Assembly (NCBI GenBank): GCA_048498555.1
Contig: JBEHXT010000027.1
Location: forward strand, 3,349-67,348
Direction: 5' to 3'
DNA: 64,000 nucleotides
Origin: Danxiaibacter sp048498555
GTDB lineage: Bacteria; Bacteroidota; Bacteroidia; Chitinophagales; Chitinophagaceae
Part shown: positions 8,859-18,216 of the stretch, one piece after another
Numbering within the stretch: the stretch's first letter is position 1
Layout of the letters: each line of letters opens with the position of its first letter
The notes under the pieces: generated by a model
The model's database searches: none
Told to the model about the DNA's origin: nothing
What the model saw: only the letters and a program-made list of their open reading frames with translations
Made by a program: the position numbers and the translations under genes

Positions 8859-9998
8859 ATGAAACATAGATTACGTTGGGCAGGTTTTAATTTGGCAGGA
8901 TTGATGATACTTGCATCCTGTGGCGGCAAACAACAACAGCAACAACAGGCTCCGGCAGCAGTACCGGTAACCGTTGCAGACGTTACAACTACAGACGCCG
9001 TTTACTACGATGAGTACCCGGGCACTCTAACGGCTTTAAATCAAATTCAATTAACCGCACAGGTTAGCGGTTACATTACCGGTGTCTTCTTTAAAGATGG
9101 AGACAAGGTAAGCCAGGGCCAAAAACTGTATACGATAGATGCACAGATCTATGATGCCAACTATCAGCAGTCTGTGGCCAACCTACAGGTACAGGAAACC
9201 AATCTGATAAAAGCACAGAAAGATGCGGACCGCTATCACGAACTTGATAAGAATGATGCGATAGCCAAGCAACAGGTGGATTATGCTGATGCCGCTCTGG
9301 AAGCAGCGAAGAAACAAGTTGCAGCAGCAAAAGCGACTGTTAACAGCGTGCAGGCAAATGTTAAGTTCTCTACTATTTATGCGCCATTTAGCGGAACCAT
9401 TGGTATTTCACTTGTGAAAGTGGGCACTGCGGTTGTAGCGGGGCAAACGGTATTAAACACCGTTTCTACTGATAATCCGATGGCTGTTGACTTTGCCGTT
9501 GATCAGAAAGAGATCTACAGATTTTCACAATTGCAACAAAAGAACAATCCGAAGGATTCAACATTTATGATTGCATTTGGAAGTGATGTATATCCTCAAC
9601 CCGGAAAGATCGCATTGATCGATCGTGCTGTAGATCCGCAAACCGGTACCATCAAAACAAGGCTTGTATTTCCGAATGACAAGAACATGCTGAAAGCCGG
9701 AATGAACGCTATAGTAAAAGTTAAGAACAGCAGCTCTACAGCTTCAGTTATTATTCCTTACAAAGCTATTACCGAGCAGTTAGGCGAATTCTTTGTGTAC
9801 ACTGTTGGCGACAGCAGCAAGGTTGCCCAACACAAAGTGCATTTGGGTAAACAGATAGGAACAAACGTGATAATAAAAGATGGTTTAGAAGCCGGACAAA
9901 AAATTGTTGTTCAGGGTGTACAAAACCTTCGTGAAGGATCAACTATCACAACAGCTCCTCCACAGCAACCTGGTGCAGCTCAGCAACAGAAAAAATAA
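8859..9998 (+). CDS. RND efflux periplasmic adaptor (membrane fusion) lipoprotein
   Basis: 379 residues. Lipoprotein signal with lipobox LASC (Cys 21), then a Gln-rich linker (CGGKQQQQQQ), a biotinyl-lipoyl-like half domain (NQIQLTAQVSGYITGVFFKDGDKVSQGQ), an alpha-helical hairpin of about 80 residues, the second lipoyl half (TIYAPFSGTIGISLVKVGTAV), beta-barrel and membrane-proximal domains (LIDRAVDPQTGTIKTRLVFPN), and a low-complexity Gln/Pro tail. It bridges the TolC channel and the inner-membrane pump. MexA/AcrA-like length. It is followed, unusually, by 114 bp containing word repeats before the pump gene. Confidence 0.94.
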   Translation: MKHRLRWAGFNLAGLMILASCGGKQQQQQQAPAAVPVTVADVTTTDAVYYDEYPGTLTALNQIQLTAQVSGYITGVFFKDGDKVSQGQKLYTIDAQIYDANYQQSVANLQVQETNLIKAQKDADRYHELDKNDAIAKQQVDYADAALEAAKKQVAAAKATVNSVQANVKFSTIYAPFSGTIGISLVKVGTAVVAGQTVLNTVSTDNPMAVDFAVDQKEIYRFSQLQQKNNPKDSTFMIAFGSDVYPQPGKIALIDRAVDPQTGTIKTRLVFPNDKNMLKAGMNAIVKVKNSSSTASVIIPYKAITEQLGEFFVYTVGDSSKVAQHKVHLGKQIGTNVIIKDGLEAGQKIVVQGVQNLREGSTITTAPPQQPGAAQQQKK

Positions 9999-10112
9999 TT
10001 CGATGTAAGATGTACGATATCAGATGTACGATGTAAGGTTTTACCTGATACCTGAAACCTGATACCTTACAACTTACACCTTTTTGACAGGCACTAATTA
10101 TAACTAAAGCAG
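9999..10112. repeat. Degenerate word repeat inside the efflux operon
   Basis: Words such as GATGTAAGATGTACGATATC, AGATGTACGATGTAAGG, then ACCTGATACCTGAAACCTG and ATACCTTACAACTTACACC, each with a period of about 10 nt. The right part partly complements the left (GTAAGG with CCTTAC; GATGTAAG-type with CTTAC-type words), so a weak hairpin can form in the mRNA between the adaptor and pump genes. Confidence 0.5.
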
Positions 10113-13100
10113 ATGATAGCAGATACTTTTATAAAACGACCAGTGACGGCTATTGTAATCTCAATAGTGATTGTGTTAGTGGGATTAATTTCCATGACAA
10201 CACTACCTATTGCACAGTATCCTGATATTACACCGCCAACGGTTTCAATCGCCGGTAACTTTATCGGTGCCGACGCTCAAACGGTTGAGCAAACTACTAC
10301 TACTGCGATTGAGACGCAGGTAAACGGTACTCCCGGCATGACGTACATGACGAGCAACAGTACCAGCAGTGGCCAAAGCAGCATCACAGTAAACTTTGAA
10401 GTAGGAACAGATATTAATATCGCAACACTTGACGTACAAAACCGTGTAAGTGTTGCTGAACCAACATTACCAGATGCCGTTAAACGTTTGGGGCTGACTA
10501 CACGTAAGCGTAACCCGAGCATCATGATGGCGCTTGCGTTGTATTCTCCAAATGGTTCACACGATGCAACCTTCCTTGGTAACTACGCGAATATTTATCT
10601 TAAAGATGCCTTATTGCGTGTAAAAGGCGTGGGTGATATCTTCACCAGAGGAGATGATTTTGGCATGCGTGTGTGGCTTGACCCTAAGAAACTGGCGGCG
10701 TTAAACTTAACACCACAAGACATCATCGGTTCATTGAGCGAACAGAACCTTCAGGTAGCAGCAGGAACCATTGGTGGTAACCCTCAGCCTACTGCTCAAA
10801 GTTTTGAATACAGTGTTCTGACAAACAGCCGCATCAACACGCAGGCTCAGTTTGAAGATATTATTGTAAGAACTAATCCAGGCAATTCAAGTATAGTTCG
10901 TTTACGAGATGTGGCAAGAGTTGAACTTGGAAAATTTGACTACGGAAATAATTCATTTGTAAACGGTAAGCCGTGTGCCTTCATCCTTATTTACCAGGCT
11001 CCGGGTGCCAATGCGCTAGACACGTATGATGGTATTAATAAGACCCTAACACAAATGAAGAAGGCGTTCCCGCCTGATGTTGATTACCTTGTACCACTTG
11101 AAACTGCGTCCGTAGTAAGAGTGTCTATCGAAGAAGTACTCCATACACTTGTAGAAGCACTTATTCTTGTAATCTTAGTGGTGTTCCTGTTTCTTCAGAA
11201 CTGGCGCGCTACGCTTATCCCCGTACTGGCGATCCCGGTTTCGCTGATCGGTACATTCATCTTCTTCATACCATTCGGATTTACAATTAACACTCTTACG
11301 TTGTTCGCATTTGTGTTGGCGATTGGTATTGTGGTGGATGACGCCATTGTGGTGGTAGAAGCCGTGCAACACTATATTGACCACGAAAAGATCTCGCCTA
11401 AAGAAGCAACGCAAAAAGCGATGCGCGATATCTCGGGACCAGTTGTGGCAATTGCGTTGATCCTTGCTGCGGTATTTATACCAGTGAGTTTTGTTCCGGG
11501 TATCGTAGGCCGGTTATATCAACAGTTCGCCATTACCATTGCCGTGTCTGTGATTATCTCTGCCTTCGTCGCGTTATCACTCACACCGGCTTTATGTACT
11601 TTGATGTTGAAGCCATCCAAAGATGAAAATGCAAAAAAGAATCTGTTGGAAAAATTCTTTGCAGCCTTCAACAGGTGGTTTGAAAAAGTATCTCATAAAT
11701 ACACTCGCGGTGTTGCTAAATGGATAAAAGGAACACCTTATGTTCTGGTGATGATGGTTTGCTTGTTTGTAGGATTGTTCTTCCTGTTTCAAAACAAACC
11801 AACAGGATTTATTCCTACTGAGGATGAGGGCCGTTTGTTTGTAACATACGAAATGCCGGAAGGTACATCTACTACAAGAAACGTTGCTATGATGAAGGAC
11901 CTGATGGCAAGAGTGCAGTCTATCCCTTCTGTGGGGGTTGTGGGTGGCCTTGCCGGATTGAACGTTATCAGCTTCTCCAACAAATCTAACGCGGGTACCA
12001 TGTTTGTGAGTTTAAAACCATGGAGCGAACGTACGTCTAAGGAAGAAGAGTTGCAAGGGGTGATAAAACAAATTATGATGAAGACCGGAGACATTAAAGA
12101 GGCGCGCGTATTGCCCATTGCGCCGCCTGCTATTCCAGGCCTAGGACAAACATCTGGTTTTACATTCGAGTTACAGCAAACAACCAGCACAGATAGTATT
12201 CAGCAATTTGAAAAGGTTGCACAAAAGTTCCAGATGGAGTTAATGAAACGTCCGGAGATTGGTGTAGCGTTTACCTTCTTCTCTACAAAAACCCCAACCT
12301 ACCGCGTTGACGTAAATAAAGATCAGGCCAAAAAATTGGGTGTACTTGTTTCGGATGTTTATGCGACTATGTCTACATTATTAGGTAGTAGTTACGTAAA
12401 TGACTTCAACCTATACGGAAGAAACTTCCGTGTGATGGCACAGGCGGACAGTTCATTCCGTACATCACTCAACGACTTCCAGAATTATTATGTAAGAAAC
12501 AGCCAGGGTAATATGATACCGATGAGTTCGTTGGTGACAACGAAACTAGTAGAAAACCCTGCGGTTATTTCGCACTACAATATCTATCGTTCAATAGAAT
12601 TTAACGGAACGCCGAAGCCAGGATTCAGTAGTGGCCAGGCAATTGAAGCCTTGAAAGAGGTTGCCGCGCAGACCTTACCTGAAGGTTATGGCTATGAGTT
12701 CTCCGGCATGAGCCGTGAAGAGATTAAAGCGGGAAGCAGCACAGGTATAATCTTCGCGATTTCTATTGTGTTTGTGTTCCTGTTCCTTGCCGCATTGTAT
12801 GAAAGCTGGTCCATACCATTCTCTGTGTTGTTTGCGGTTCCTATTGGTGCCTTAGGATCAATTATAACACTAACGTTGTTGCCTAACATTACCAACAACG
12901 TGTATGCGCAAATTGGTTTGATCACACTGATTGGCCTTGCAGCGAAGAATGCGATCCTGATCGTTGAGTTTGCAAAAGAAAGGGTGGACCGTGGTATTGA
13001 TATCGTACACGCGACGTTGCAAGCGGTTCAACTACGTTTGCGCCCGATCATAATGACTTCACTGGCGTTTATACTTGGTGTATTGCCTTTGGCATTTGCA

Positions 13101-13301
13101 AGCGGCGCCGCTGCTCAATCACGTCAGACAATCGGATGGACGGTGTTTGGCGGTATGCTGGCAGCCACTACCCTCGCAATCTTCGTAGTTCCGGTATTGT
13201 TCGTTCTCATCACTAAAATTTCTTACGGACGTAAATTGAAGCGCCTGGAAGAACAAAACAAACTGGAAGCCCAGGTAGATCAAATAGCAAGCAGAAGCTA
13301 A
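10113..13301 (+). CDS. RND efflux pump inner-membrane transporter (HAE1/AcrB type)
   Basis: 1062 residues, normal for hydrophobe/amphiphile RND pumps. N-terminal membrane anchor (FIKRPVTAIVISIVIVLVG), two large periplasmic porter/docking loops, and two groups of membrane helices. The TM4 proton-relay aspartates are present (GIVVDDAIVVVEAV) and the TM10 lysine is in AAKNAILIVEFAKE. The C-terminal SGAAAQSRQTIGWTVFGGM signature is typical. It uses the proton gradient to expel substrates through the adaptor and TolC partner encoded directly upstream. A strong terminator follows. No truncation or lost catalytic residue is seen. Confidence 0.96.
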   Translation: MIADTFIKRPVTAIVISIVIVLVGLISMTTLPIAQYPDITPPTVSIAGNFIGADAQTVEQTTTTAIETQVNGTPGMTYMTSNSTSSGQSSITVNFEVGTDINIATLDVQNRVSVAEPTLPDAVKRLGLTTRKRNPSIMMALALYSPNGSHDATFLGNYANIYLKDALLRVKGVGDIFTRGDDFGMRVWLDPKKLAALNLTPQDIIGSLSEQNLQVAAGTIGGNPQPTAQSFEYSVLTNSRINTQAQFEDIIVRTNPGNSSIVRLRDVARVELGKFDYGNNSFVNGKPCAFILIYQAPGANALDTYDGINKTLTQMKKAFPPDVDYLVPLETASVVRVSIEEVLHTLVEALILVILVVFLFLQNWRATLIPVLAIPVSLIGTFIFFIPFGFTINTLTLFAFVLAIGIVVDDAIVVVEAVQHYIDHEKISPKEATQKAMRDISGPVVAIALILAAVFIPVSFVPGIVGRLYQQFAITIAVSVIISAFVALSLTPALCTLMLKPSKDENAKKNLLEKFFAAFNRWFEKVSHKYTRGVAKWIKGTPYVLVMMVCLFVGLFFLFQNKPTGFIPTEDEGRLFVTYEMPEGTSTTRNVAMMKDLMARVQSIPSVGVVGGLAGLNVISFSNKSNAGTMFVSLKPWSERTSKEEELQGVIKQIMMKTGDIKEARVLPIAPPAIPGLGQTSGFTFELQQTTSTDSIQQFEKVAQKFQMELMKRPEIGVAFTFFSTKTPTYRVDVNKDQAKKLGVLVSDVYATMSTLLGSSYVNDFNLYGRNFRVMAQADSSFRTSLNDFQNYYVRNSQGNMIPMSSLVTTKLVENPAVISHYNIYRSIEFNGTPKPGFSSGQAIEALKEVAAQTLPEGYGYEFSGMSREEIKAGSSTGIIFAISIVFVFLFLAALYESWSIPFSVLFAVPIGALGSIITLTLLPNITNNVYAQIGLITLIGLAAKNAILIVEFAKERVDRGIDIVHATLQAVQLRLRPIIMTSLAFILGVLPLAFASGAAAQSRQTIGWTVFGGMLAATTLAIFVVPVLFVLITKISYGRKLKRLEEQNKLEAQVDQIASRS

Positions 13302-13322
13302 AACTTAAAATAAATATTTATC

Positions 13323-13358
13323 AAAATCCGCGTAGCAAATTAGCCGCGCGGATTTTTT
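13323..13358 (+). terminator. Terminator of the RND efflux operon
   Basis: AAAATCCGCG at 13323-13332 pairs perfectly with CGCGGATTTT at 13347-13356 (10 bp, loop of 14 nt) and is followed by further T. It lies 21 bp after the pump stop codon. Confidence 0.85.
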
Positions 13359-13477
13359 ATTATCAATAATTTTAATGTTAAACCCTTCAAATATTAAAAT
13401 TTTGTTCTAGCACGCACAGATTCAGGATCGTGGATGGTTTTTATATATTTTCGTTAAAAAACACCACCCCTAGAACA

Positions 13478-16400
13478 ATGTTTAATCTCTTTAAGGGTGT
13501 CATTTTGCTTGGGCTCTTATTGCCCCTAATGACAAAAGCCCAAAAATCCGTTACCTATTTTTCAGACGACCTACAAAAAACATCTCACAGCGAAGTTTTA
13601 TGTGTTCAGCGGCAAGGGCAATTTACCTATGTTGCAAGCCGTTCGCAGGATTCAGGCAATTTTGCCTCATGCCCTACAATAGTGAAGCTCGACACAGCGG
13701 GTAACAGCCTTTGGACATGCTCACTAAACAAACAGATAGACACAGCAGACAACAGGCAGTCCAGTTTTTACGCTTATGGTTATATACAAACCCTTGCAAT
13801 AGATGATACGTCCCTTTATGCCGGCTATACCGGAGGCAATGGCATCAACCAAATATGGAAAGTAAATCAACTTACCGGTGATGCAGTCTGGAAAAAAACG
13901 AGCGGCGGCGGCCCACTAACATTAAAAGTAGCCGATAGCAAAAGGATAGCTTACACCTATAACGCTGTGGAAGGATACGTTTACGAACTTGTTGACAAGT
14001 TCACCGGTAAATCGCTATTCTCAAAAGTCATTTCTTCAAGCGTCCGAAACAAATCCGAATGTTTTTTCAATGTAGACAACGACGGCTCGACTTACATAAT
14101 AAAAGGGGATAGCATTTTTAAGTATACTACTCCTGAATTGACAATTTTGAGCTGGGCAAAACAAGTAAGCACATTAGGCGCTATAACCGAAGTTAAGATT
14201 GAAAATGATGGCATTTATTTTTTTGGTGCCGGACGCAACCTCTTTGCTGGCGCGGTAAGTAATACTGATGGCACCGTTAAATGGCAAACTTCGGCTCTGT
14301 ATAATCCAAATGTCCTGGAGGATTATGTTAGCGATTACAAAGTTGTAAACGGCTATGTTTATATGAGCGGCCTTCATATGTATTATGGCGGCACGACTAC
14401 AGCATACCGCATTTGTAAAATTGATCGCAATACCGGAGCATTGGTATGGGAAACTGTATATATCCCTTCCGAGCTTACATACCCAAAAGGGTATCCAAAT
14501 TATTTTGGGGTAACAACGTTTGACGTAGATCAAATTGGAAATGTATACACTAGCGGTTACGAAAATGGCAATGATATGCGCGCGGGCGTTTGGGGTATTT
14601 GCAAATTTGATTCAGCGGGAAAACTTGTTTATCACAAAACGGTTCCGGATACCATGTCGTACGTTGCGTATAATAGCAAGGGTGTGTCTACATTTGTTTA
14701 CAACAACCGCGTTTTTCATATAGGGCAACTTCAAAGAAGCCAATCTATTACAAGGCCTGATGTAACCTGCATTGCTACTGATACGTCATCAGTATTTGCG
14801 CCATCCCGAGTAACCGGAACTTATTCCGCTTACCAGGAATTTAGCAATGTGGCAGGAATACACAATTTTTCAGTTAATAAATACGCGGTACTAAAACAGA
14901 TGGGTCCGGCTTGCGTTGTGGAGTTGCGCTCGTCGGAGGACGGCAAAATTTTATGGTCGAAAAAAATAATGCACCAGCAACAGCTTACCGCAGACAAATT
15001 AAATGTTACTGCCGACAATCAAATTATTTTCAGTGCGCTTTCGCACGGTCCTGGAAATTCTATGCAATTTGATTATCAGGGTGTCCCAGACAGCATCTAT
15101 TTTATAAAGCTTGACTCCACTGGTATAGTGACCGAAGAAAAACCGTTTTCACTTATTGGCAAACGCGGCTTTAAATCCATTCAACTTTATACAAGCAGCG
15201 ATAACAACACCGCATTTTATTATACACAAATAGACAGGTATAACAATCCCTTTTCTTTGTCCGCGTCCAACATCAGCAATGCCACCAAACTGGGAGAAGA
15301 TTACATGGCATCCAATTATCTTCCCTTAGAAGCGAAACAAAACATCGCCGTTGCACCCGCAGGGGATTCTGCTGTTTACTTTAGAACCAGCCCTCCCATA
15401 AGTGCGGGAAATACCGCTTTGTTGGAAATATTAACAAACGGCCTTACAACGTCGGCGTTCAAAATCACCGATCTTCAATTTTCGACCTATAACCTGGCAG
15501 TTTGCGACTCAAATTCAGTGATTGTCCTGGGACGAGATACCAGTATGAAAAGCAACATTGTGAGGTTTAGTGTAAAATCACGCAGCAGGATGTGGACAAG
15601 CATTGCTGATCCGGCACACATAATTGATATGGCGGACTGCTCAGGTCAGCATGTTTATTTATCGGGCAGAAAAGGTGCGGGCCTTCTTATAAGGCAACTT
15701 GATAAAAACACCGGTTCAACAAAATGGGAAAAAATAATTGCACCTGCCGGCGCCAACCAATACTATGTACCCTTAAATCAAAAATTTAATACGCAACGCA
15801 GCCAGTATACAATTGTTGGTTATATAGCAGACTCTTCAGCCATTCAAACTACACAATCCGCTTTTTATGTTACCGTAGATGTGAATGGTAGTATTGTAAA
15901 CCAATGGACAGAAAAAAGCGACTTTAACCGTAATAATGCACTTAGCCAGATAGAAGTTAGCCAGCTTGGCCAAACTTTAATCGGTGGAGCGCAATACAAA
16001 ATGCCCTATGGCCGGTCTGGTATTTTTATTGAGGCTGACAGTGCTTTTAAGGTTCCGCATCTTCCGTTGACAGTAAACATTTCAATAGTTCCAAAAGACA
16101 CAGTTTGCGCAGGCGATTCTATACAATTGATCGCAAATGCTTCTGGATGCACTGGTTGCACTTATTTATGGAACGGCAAAAGCTCCGCTCAAGGCAATAC
16201 GTTGATTGTTAAAGAATCGGGCGAGTATACGGTTACAATAAGCAATGGAGTGGATTCAGCGCAGGACAGCACCACTGTTGTAGTGAACCCGTTGCCGCAG
16301 AAACCGCAAATAACACAATCAAACGATAGCCTGGTGTCTTCTTCAGCAAGTGGCAATCAATGGTACCTGAACGGCCAGACAATACCAGGCGCAACCGCTC

Positions 16401-18073
16401 AATCGTACAAAGCCACTACTTCAGGAGTTTACAAAGTCCAGATTGTAAAAGACGGCTGCCTAAATATGTCTGACAGCATTGTTTACAAGGATTCAACAAA
16501 TGAGCCCATTGCTGTACAAATTTCGACATATCCTTCGGACTCTGTTTGTCTTGGCGAATCTGTAAAACTGATCGCGACCGCTTCGGGATGTACTGGTTGT
16601 ACTTATTCATGGAGCGGCAAAAGTTCGGCGAAAGGCGATACTATGGTCGTTAAAGAATCCGGTATGTACACGGTTAAAATAAGCAATGGCGCAGATTCAG
16701 CGCAAGACAGTATAACTGTCGTTGTAAAACCGCTGCCGTTAAAACCACAAATCGCCCAATCAAACGACAGCCTGGTTTCTTCTTCAGCGAGTGGCAATCA
16801 GTGGTACCTCAATGGACAGATAATACCGGGCGCAACAGCTCAATTGTTTAAGGCCACTACGTCAGGAACATACACTGTTCAGGTGGCAAAAGATGGATGT
16901 AAAAACATTTCTGATACCATCGTTTACAAGTCTTCGGTCAACGATCATCTTACAGCACAAATTCTGGCATATCCTTCGGATTCAGTTTGTTTGGGTGAAT
17001 CTGTTAGACTGGTGGTGGCCACTACAGGTTGTAACGGTTGTACATTTTCCTGGACCGATCATCCCGAAATTAACGACAGCAATCTTGTTGTAAAAGCATC
17101 CGGCACATATACCGTAATGGTAAAAAACAATTCAGATTCTATACTTGTAAGCCACGCTGTTACAATTAAGCCGCTCCCGGCCAAACCAACCATCATACAA
17201 AACAGTGACACACTAAAATCGTCTGTTGGTAATGGCAACCAATGGTATTGGAACGGCCAAAAAATAAACGGCGCTACATCACAATCGTATACTGCCATAC
17301 GCAACGGAGTATATAGTGTGCAGGTTACAAAAGATGGTTGTAAAAACATGTCAGATACAATCGTGCATCAACTAGCTTCGGGCCACGCATTTGCGGTGAG
17401 TATTTCCAGCTTTCCTGCGGAAACTGCATGTGATGGTGATTCGTTACTACTCGTGGCCAATGCGCCGGATTGCAGTAATTGCACTTATACCTGGTCAACA
17501 AGTCCGATTAAGAAAGGGCCGATGTTAACTGTAAAGAAAGAAGGCACATACACGGTAAGCGCTTCAAACAATATTGATTCCGTAACAGCAAGCCAGGTGA
17601 TTGTAATGAAAGCGGTTCCGCCAATACCCGTTGTTGCAGATGCAGGCCTCGTGTTACGATCTTCCGCCTCACAGGGAAATCAATGGTATTTGAACGGCCA
17701 GATTATTCCCGGAGCAACAACTCCAGTGCTAAAACCAAGCAGTTCAGGGTCCTATACAGTGCGCGTGGAAAATGATGGATGCAAAAATCAGTCTACCCCC
17801 TTGTTGTATACCATGCCGGTCAATCCGAATGATACAGCCTCGTTTGTATTTTATCCGAACCCGGCCAAAAACATATACAACGTTCTTAACAGAAACAAAA
17901 AGACTGTCCGGATTAGCGTTTACAATATGAATGGAAAAAAATACTTTGAAACAGTAAGCGATAACGCCCTTATCCAGGTAAATATTACGAACCTTGCCAG
18001 TGGAACTTATTATGTGGTTGTTAAGGAAGAAAAGACAGACAAAAAAATACAGACGAAGTTTTTAAAGATTTGA
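13478..18073 (+). CDS. Large secreted repeat protein with PQQ-like propeller and T9SS sorting domain
   Basis: 1531 residues from the ATG at 13478, chosen because it starts a standard signal peptide (MFNLFKGVILLGLLLPLMTKAQ); the frame opens 16 residues earlier. The N-terminal ~850 residues contain repeated WxxxL/W-type blades (GTVKWQTSALY, GALVWETVYIP, GKILWSKKIM, GSTKWEKIIAP) suggesting one or two PQQ-like beta-propellers. Then come four ~145-residue repeats, each with a two-Cys beta-sandwich (GCTGCTYLWNGKS type) and a NQWYLNGQIIPGATAQSYKA unit ending in KDGCKN. The last ~75 residues are a type IX secretion C-terminal domain (FVFYPNPAKNIYNVLN... SGTYYVVVKEEK ... FLKI). So it is predicted to pass the outer membrane by T9SS and be anchored or released at the surface. 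No enzyme motif seen; adhesin or matrix protein is plausible. It stands alone between two terminators. Confidence 0.85.
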   Translation: MFNLFKGVILLGLLLPLMTKAQKSVTYFSDDLQKTSHSEVLCVQRQGQFTYVASRSQDSGNFASCPTIVKLDTAGNSLWTCSLNKQIDTADNRQSSFYAYGYIQTLAIDDTSLYAGYTGGNGINQIWKVNQLTGDAVWKKTSGGGPLTLKVADSKRIAYTYNAVEGYVYELVDKFTGKSLFSKVISSSVRNKSECFFNVDNDGSTYIIKGDSIFKYTTPELTILSWAKQVSTLGAITEVKIENDGIYFFGAGRNLFAGAVSNTDGTVKWQTSALYNPNVLEDYVSDYKVVNGYVYMSGLHMYYGGTTTAYRICKIDRNTGALVWETVYIPSELTYPKGYPNYFGVTTFDVDQIGNVYTSGYENGNDMRAGVWGICKFDSAGKLVYHKTVPDTMSYVAYNSKGVSTFVYNNRVFHIGQLQRSQSITRPDVTCIATDTSSVFAPSRVTGTYSAYQEFSNVAGIHNFSVNKYAVLKQMGPACVVELRSSEDGKILWSKKIMHQQQLTADKLNVTADNQIIFSALSHGPGNSMQFDYQGVPDSIYFIKLDSTGIVTEEKPFSLIGKRGFKSIQLYTSSDNNTAFYYTQIDRYNNPFSLSASNISNATKLGEDYMASNYLPLEAKQNIAVAPAGDSAVYFRTSPPISAGNTALLEILTNGLTTSAFKITDLQFSTYNLAVCDSNSVIVLGRDTSMKSNIVRFSVKSRSRMWTSIADPAHIIDMADCSGQHVYLSGRKGAGLLIRQLDKNTGSTKWEKIIAPAGANQYYVPLNQKFNTQRSQYTIVGYIADSSAIQTTQSAFYVTVDVNGSIVNQWTEKSDFNRNNALSQIEVSQLGQTLIGGAQYKMPYGRSGIFIEADSAFKVPHLPLTVNISIVPKDTVCAGDSIQLIANASGCTGCTYLWNGKSSAQGNTLIVKESGEYTVTISNGVDSAQDSTTVVVNPLPQKPQITQSNDSLVSSSASGNQWYLNGQTIPGATAQSYKATTSGVYKVQIVKDGCLNMSDSIVYKDSTNEPIAVQISTYPSDSVCLGESVKLIATASGCTGCTYSWSGKSSAKGDTMVVKESGMYTVKISNGADSAQDSITVVVKPLPLKPQIAQSNDSLVSSSASGNQWYLNGQIIPGATAQLFKATTSGTYTVQVAKDGCKNISDTIVYKSSVNDHLTAQILAYPSDSVCLGESVRLVVATTGCNGCTFSWTDHPEINDSNLVVKASGTYTVMVKNNSDSILVSHAVTIKPLPAKPTIIQNSDTLKSSVGNGNQWYWNGQKINGATSQSYTAIRNGVYSVQVTKDGCKNMSDTIVHQLASGHAFAVSISSFPAETACDGDSLLLVANAPDCSNCTYTWSTSPIKKGPMLTVKKEGTYTVSASNNIDSVTASQVIVMKAVPPIPVVADAGLVLRSSASQGNQWYLNGQIIPGATTPVLKPSSSGSYTVRVENDGCKNQSTPLLYTMPVNPNDTASFVFYPNPAKNIYNVLNRNKKTVRISVYNMNGKKYFETVSDNALIQVNITNLASGTYYVVVKEEKTDKKIQTKFLKI
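16075..17820 (+). repeat. Four tandem ~440-bp in-gene repeats
   Basis: Units begin near 16080, 16519, 16960 and 17401, each encoding a Cys-containing beta-sandwich plus an NQWYxNGQxIxGAT segment. Units 1 and 2, and to a lesser degree 3, are close at the DNA level (for example the shared stretch around AACGATAGCCTGG / AACGACAGCCTGG and GGCAATCAATGGTACCTGAA), while unit 4 has diverged. Such repeats can change copy number by recombination. Confidence 0.8.
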
Positions 18074-18094
18074 TCGATTGATTAAAGCATATTG

Positions 18095-18130
18095 AAAAGG
18101 CTATATTAAAATTAATATAGCCTTTTTTTA
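18095..18130. terminator. Bidirectional terminator between the T9SS protein gene and der
   Basis: A perfect 14-bp stem (AAAAGGCTATATTA at 18095-18108, TAATATAGCCTTTT at 18113-18126) with a 4-nt loop and T-run on the plus strand; the A-run on the left lets it also serve der, which ends at 18217 on the minus strand. Confidence 0.85.
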
Positions 18131-18216
18131 TTTTTAAATCGTGAGCCGATTACATGTAGAAGATGTCATTAAAAGCTCATCGCCTTATTGAAAGAGATGA
18201 AGATATAACATGTGAT

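Noticed and set aside
10482..10489. AAACGTTT palindrome as a regulatory site
   Set aside because: It lies inside the RND pump coding region with no promoter beside it; one chance copy in 64 kb is expected.
13430..13477. Earlier start for the T9SS repeat protein
   Set aside because: The signal peptide starts at the ATG at 13478; the upstream residues have no signal character.
16075..17820. Possible CRISPR-like or non-coding repeat array
   Set aside because: The repeats are ~440 bp, in frame and encode a protein domain; there are no short direct repeats with unique spacers.
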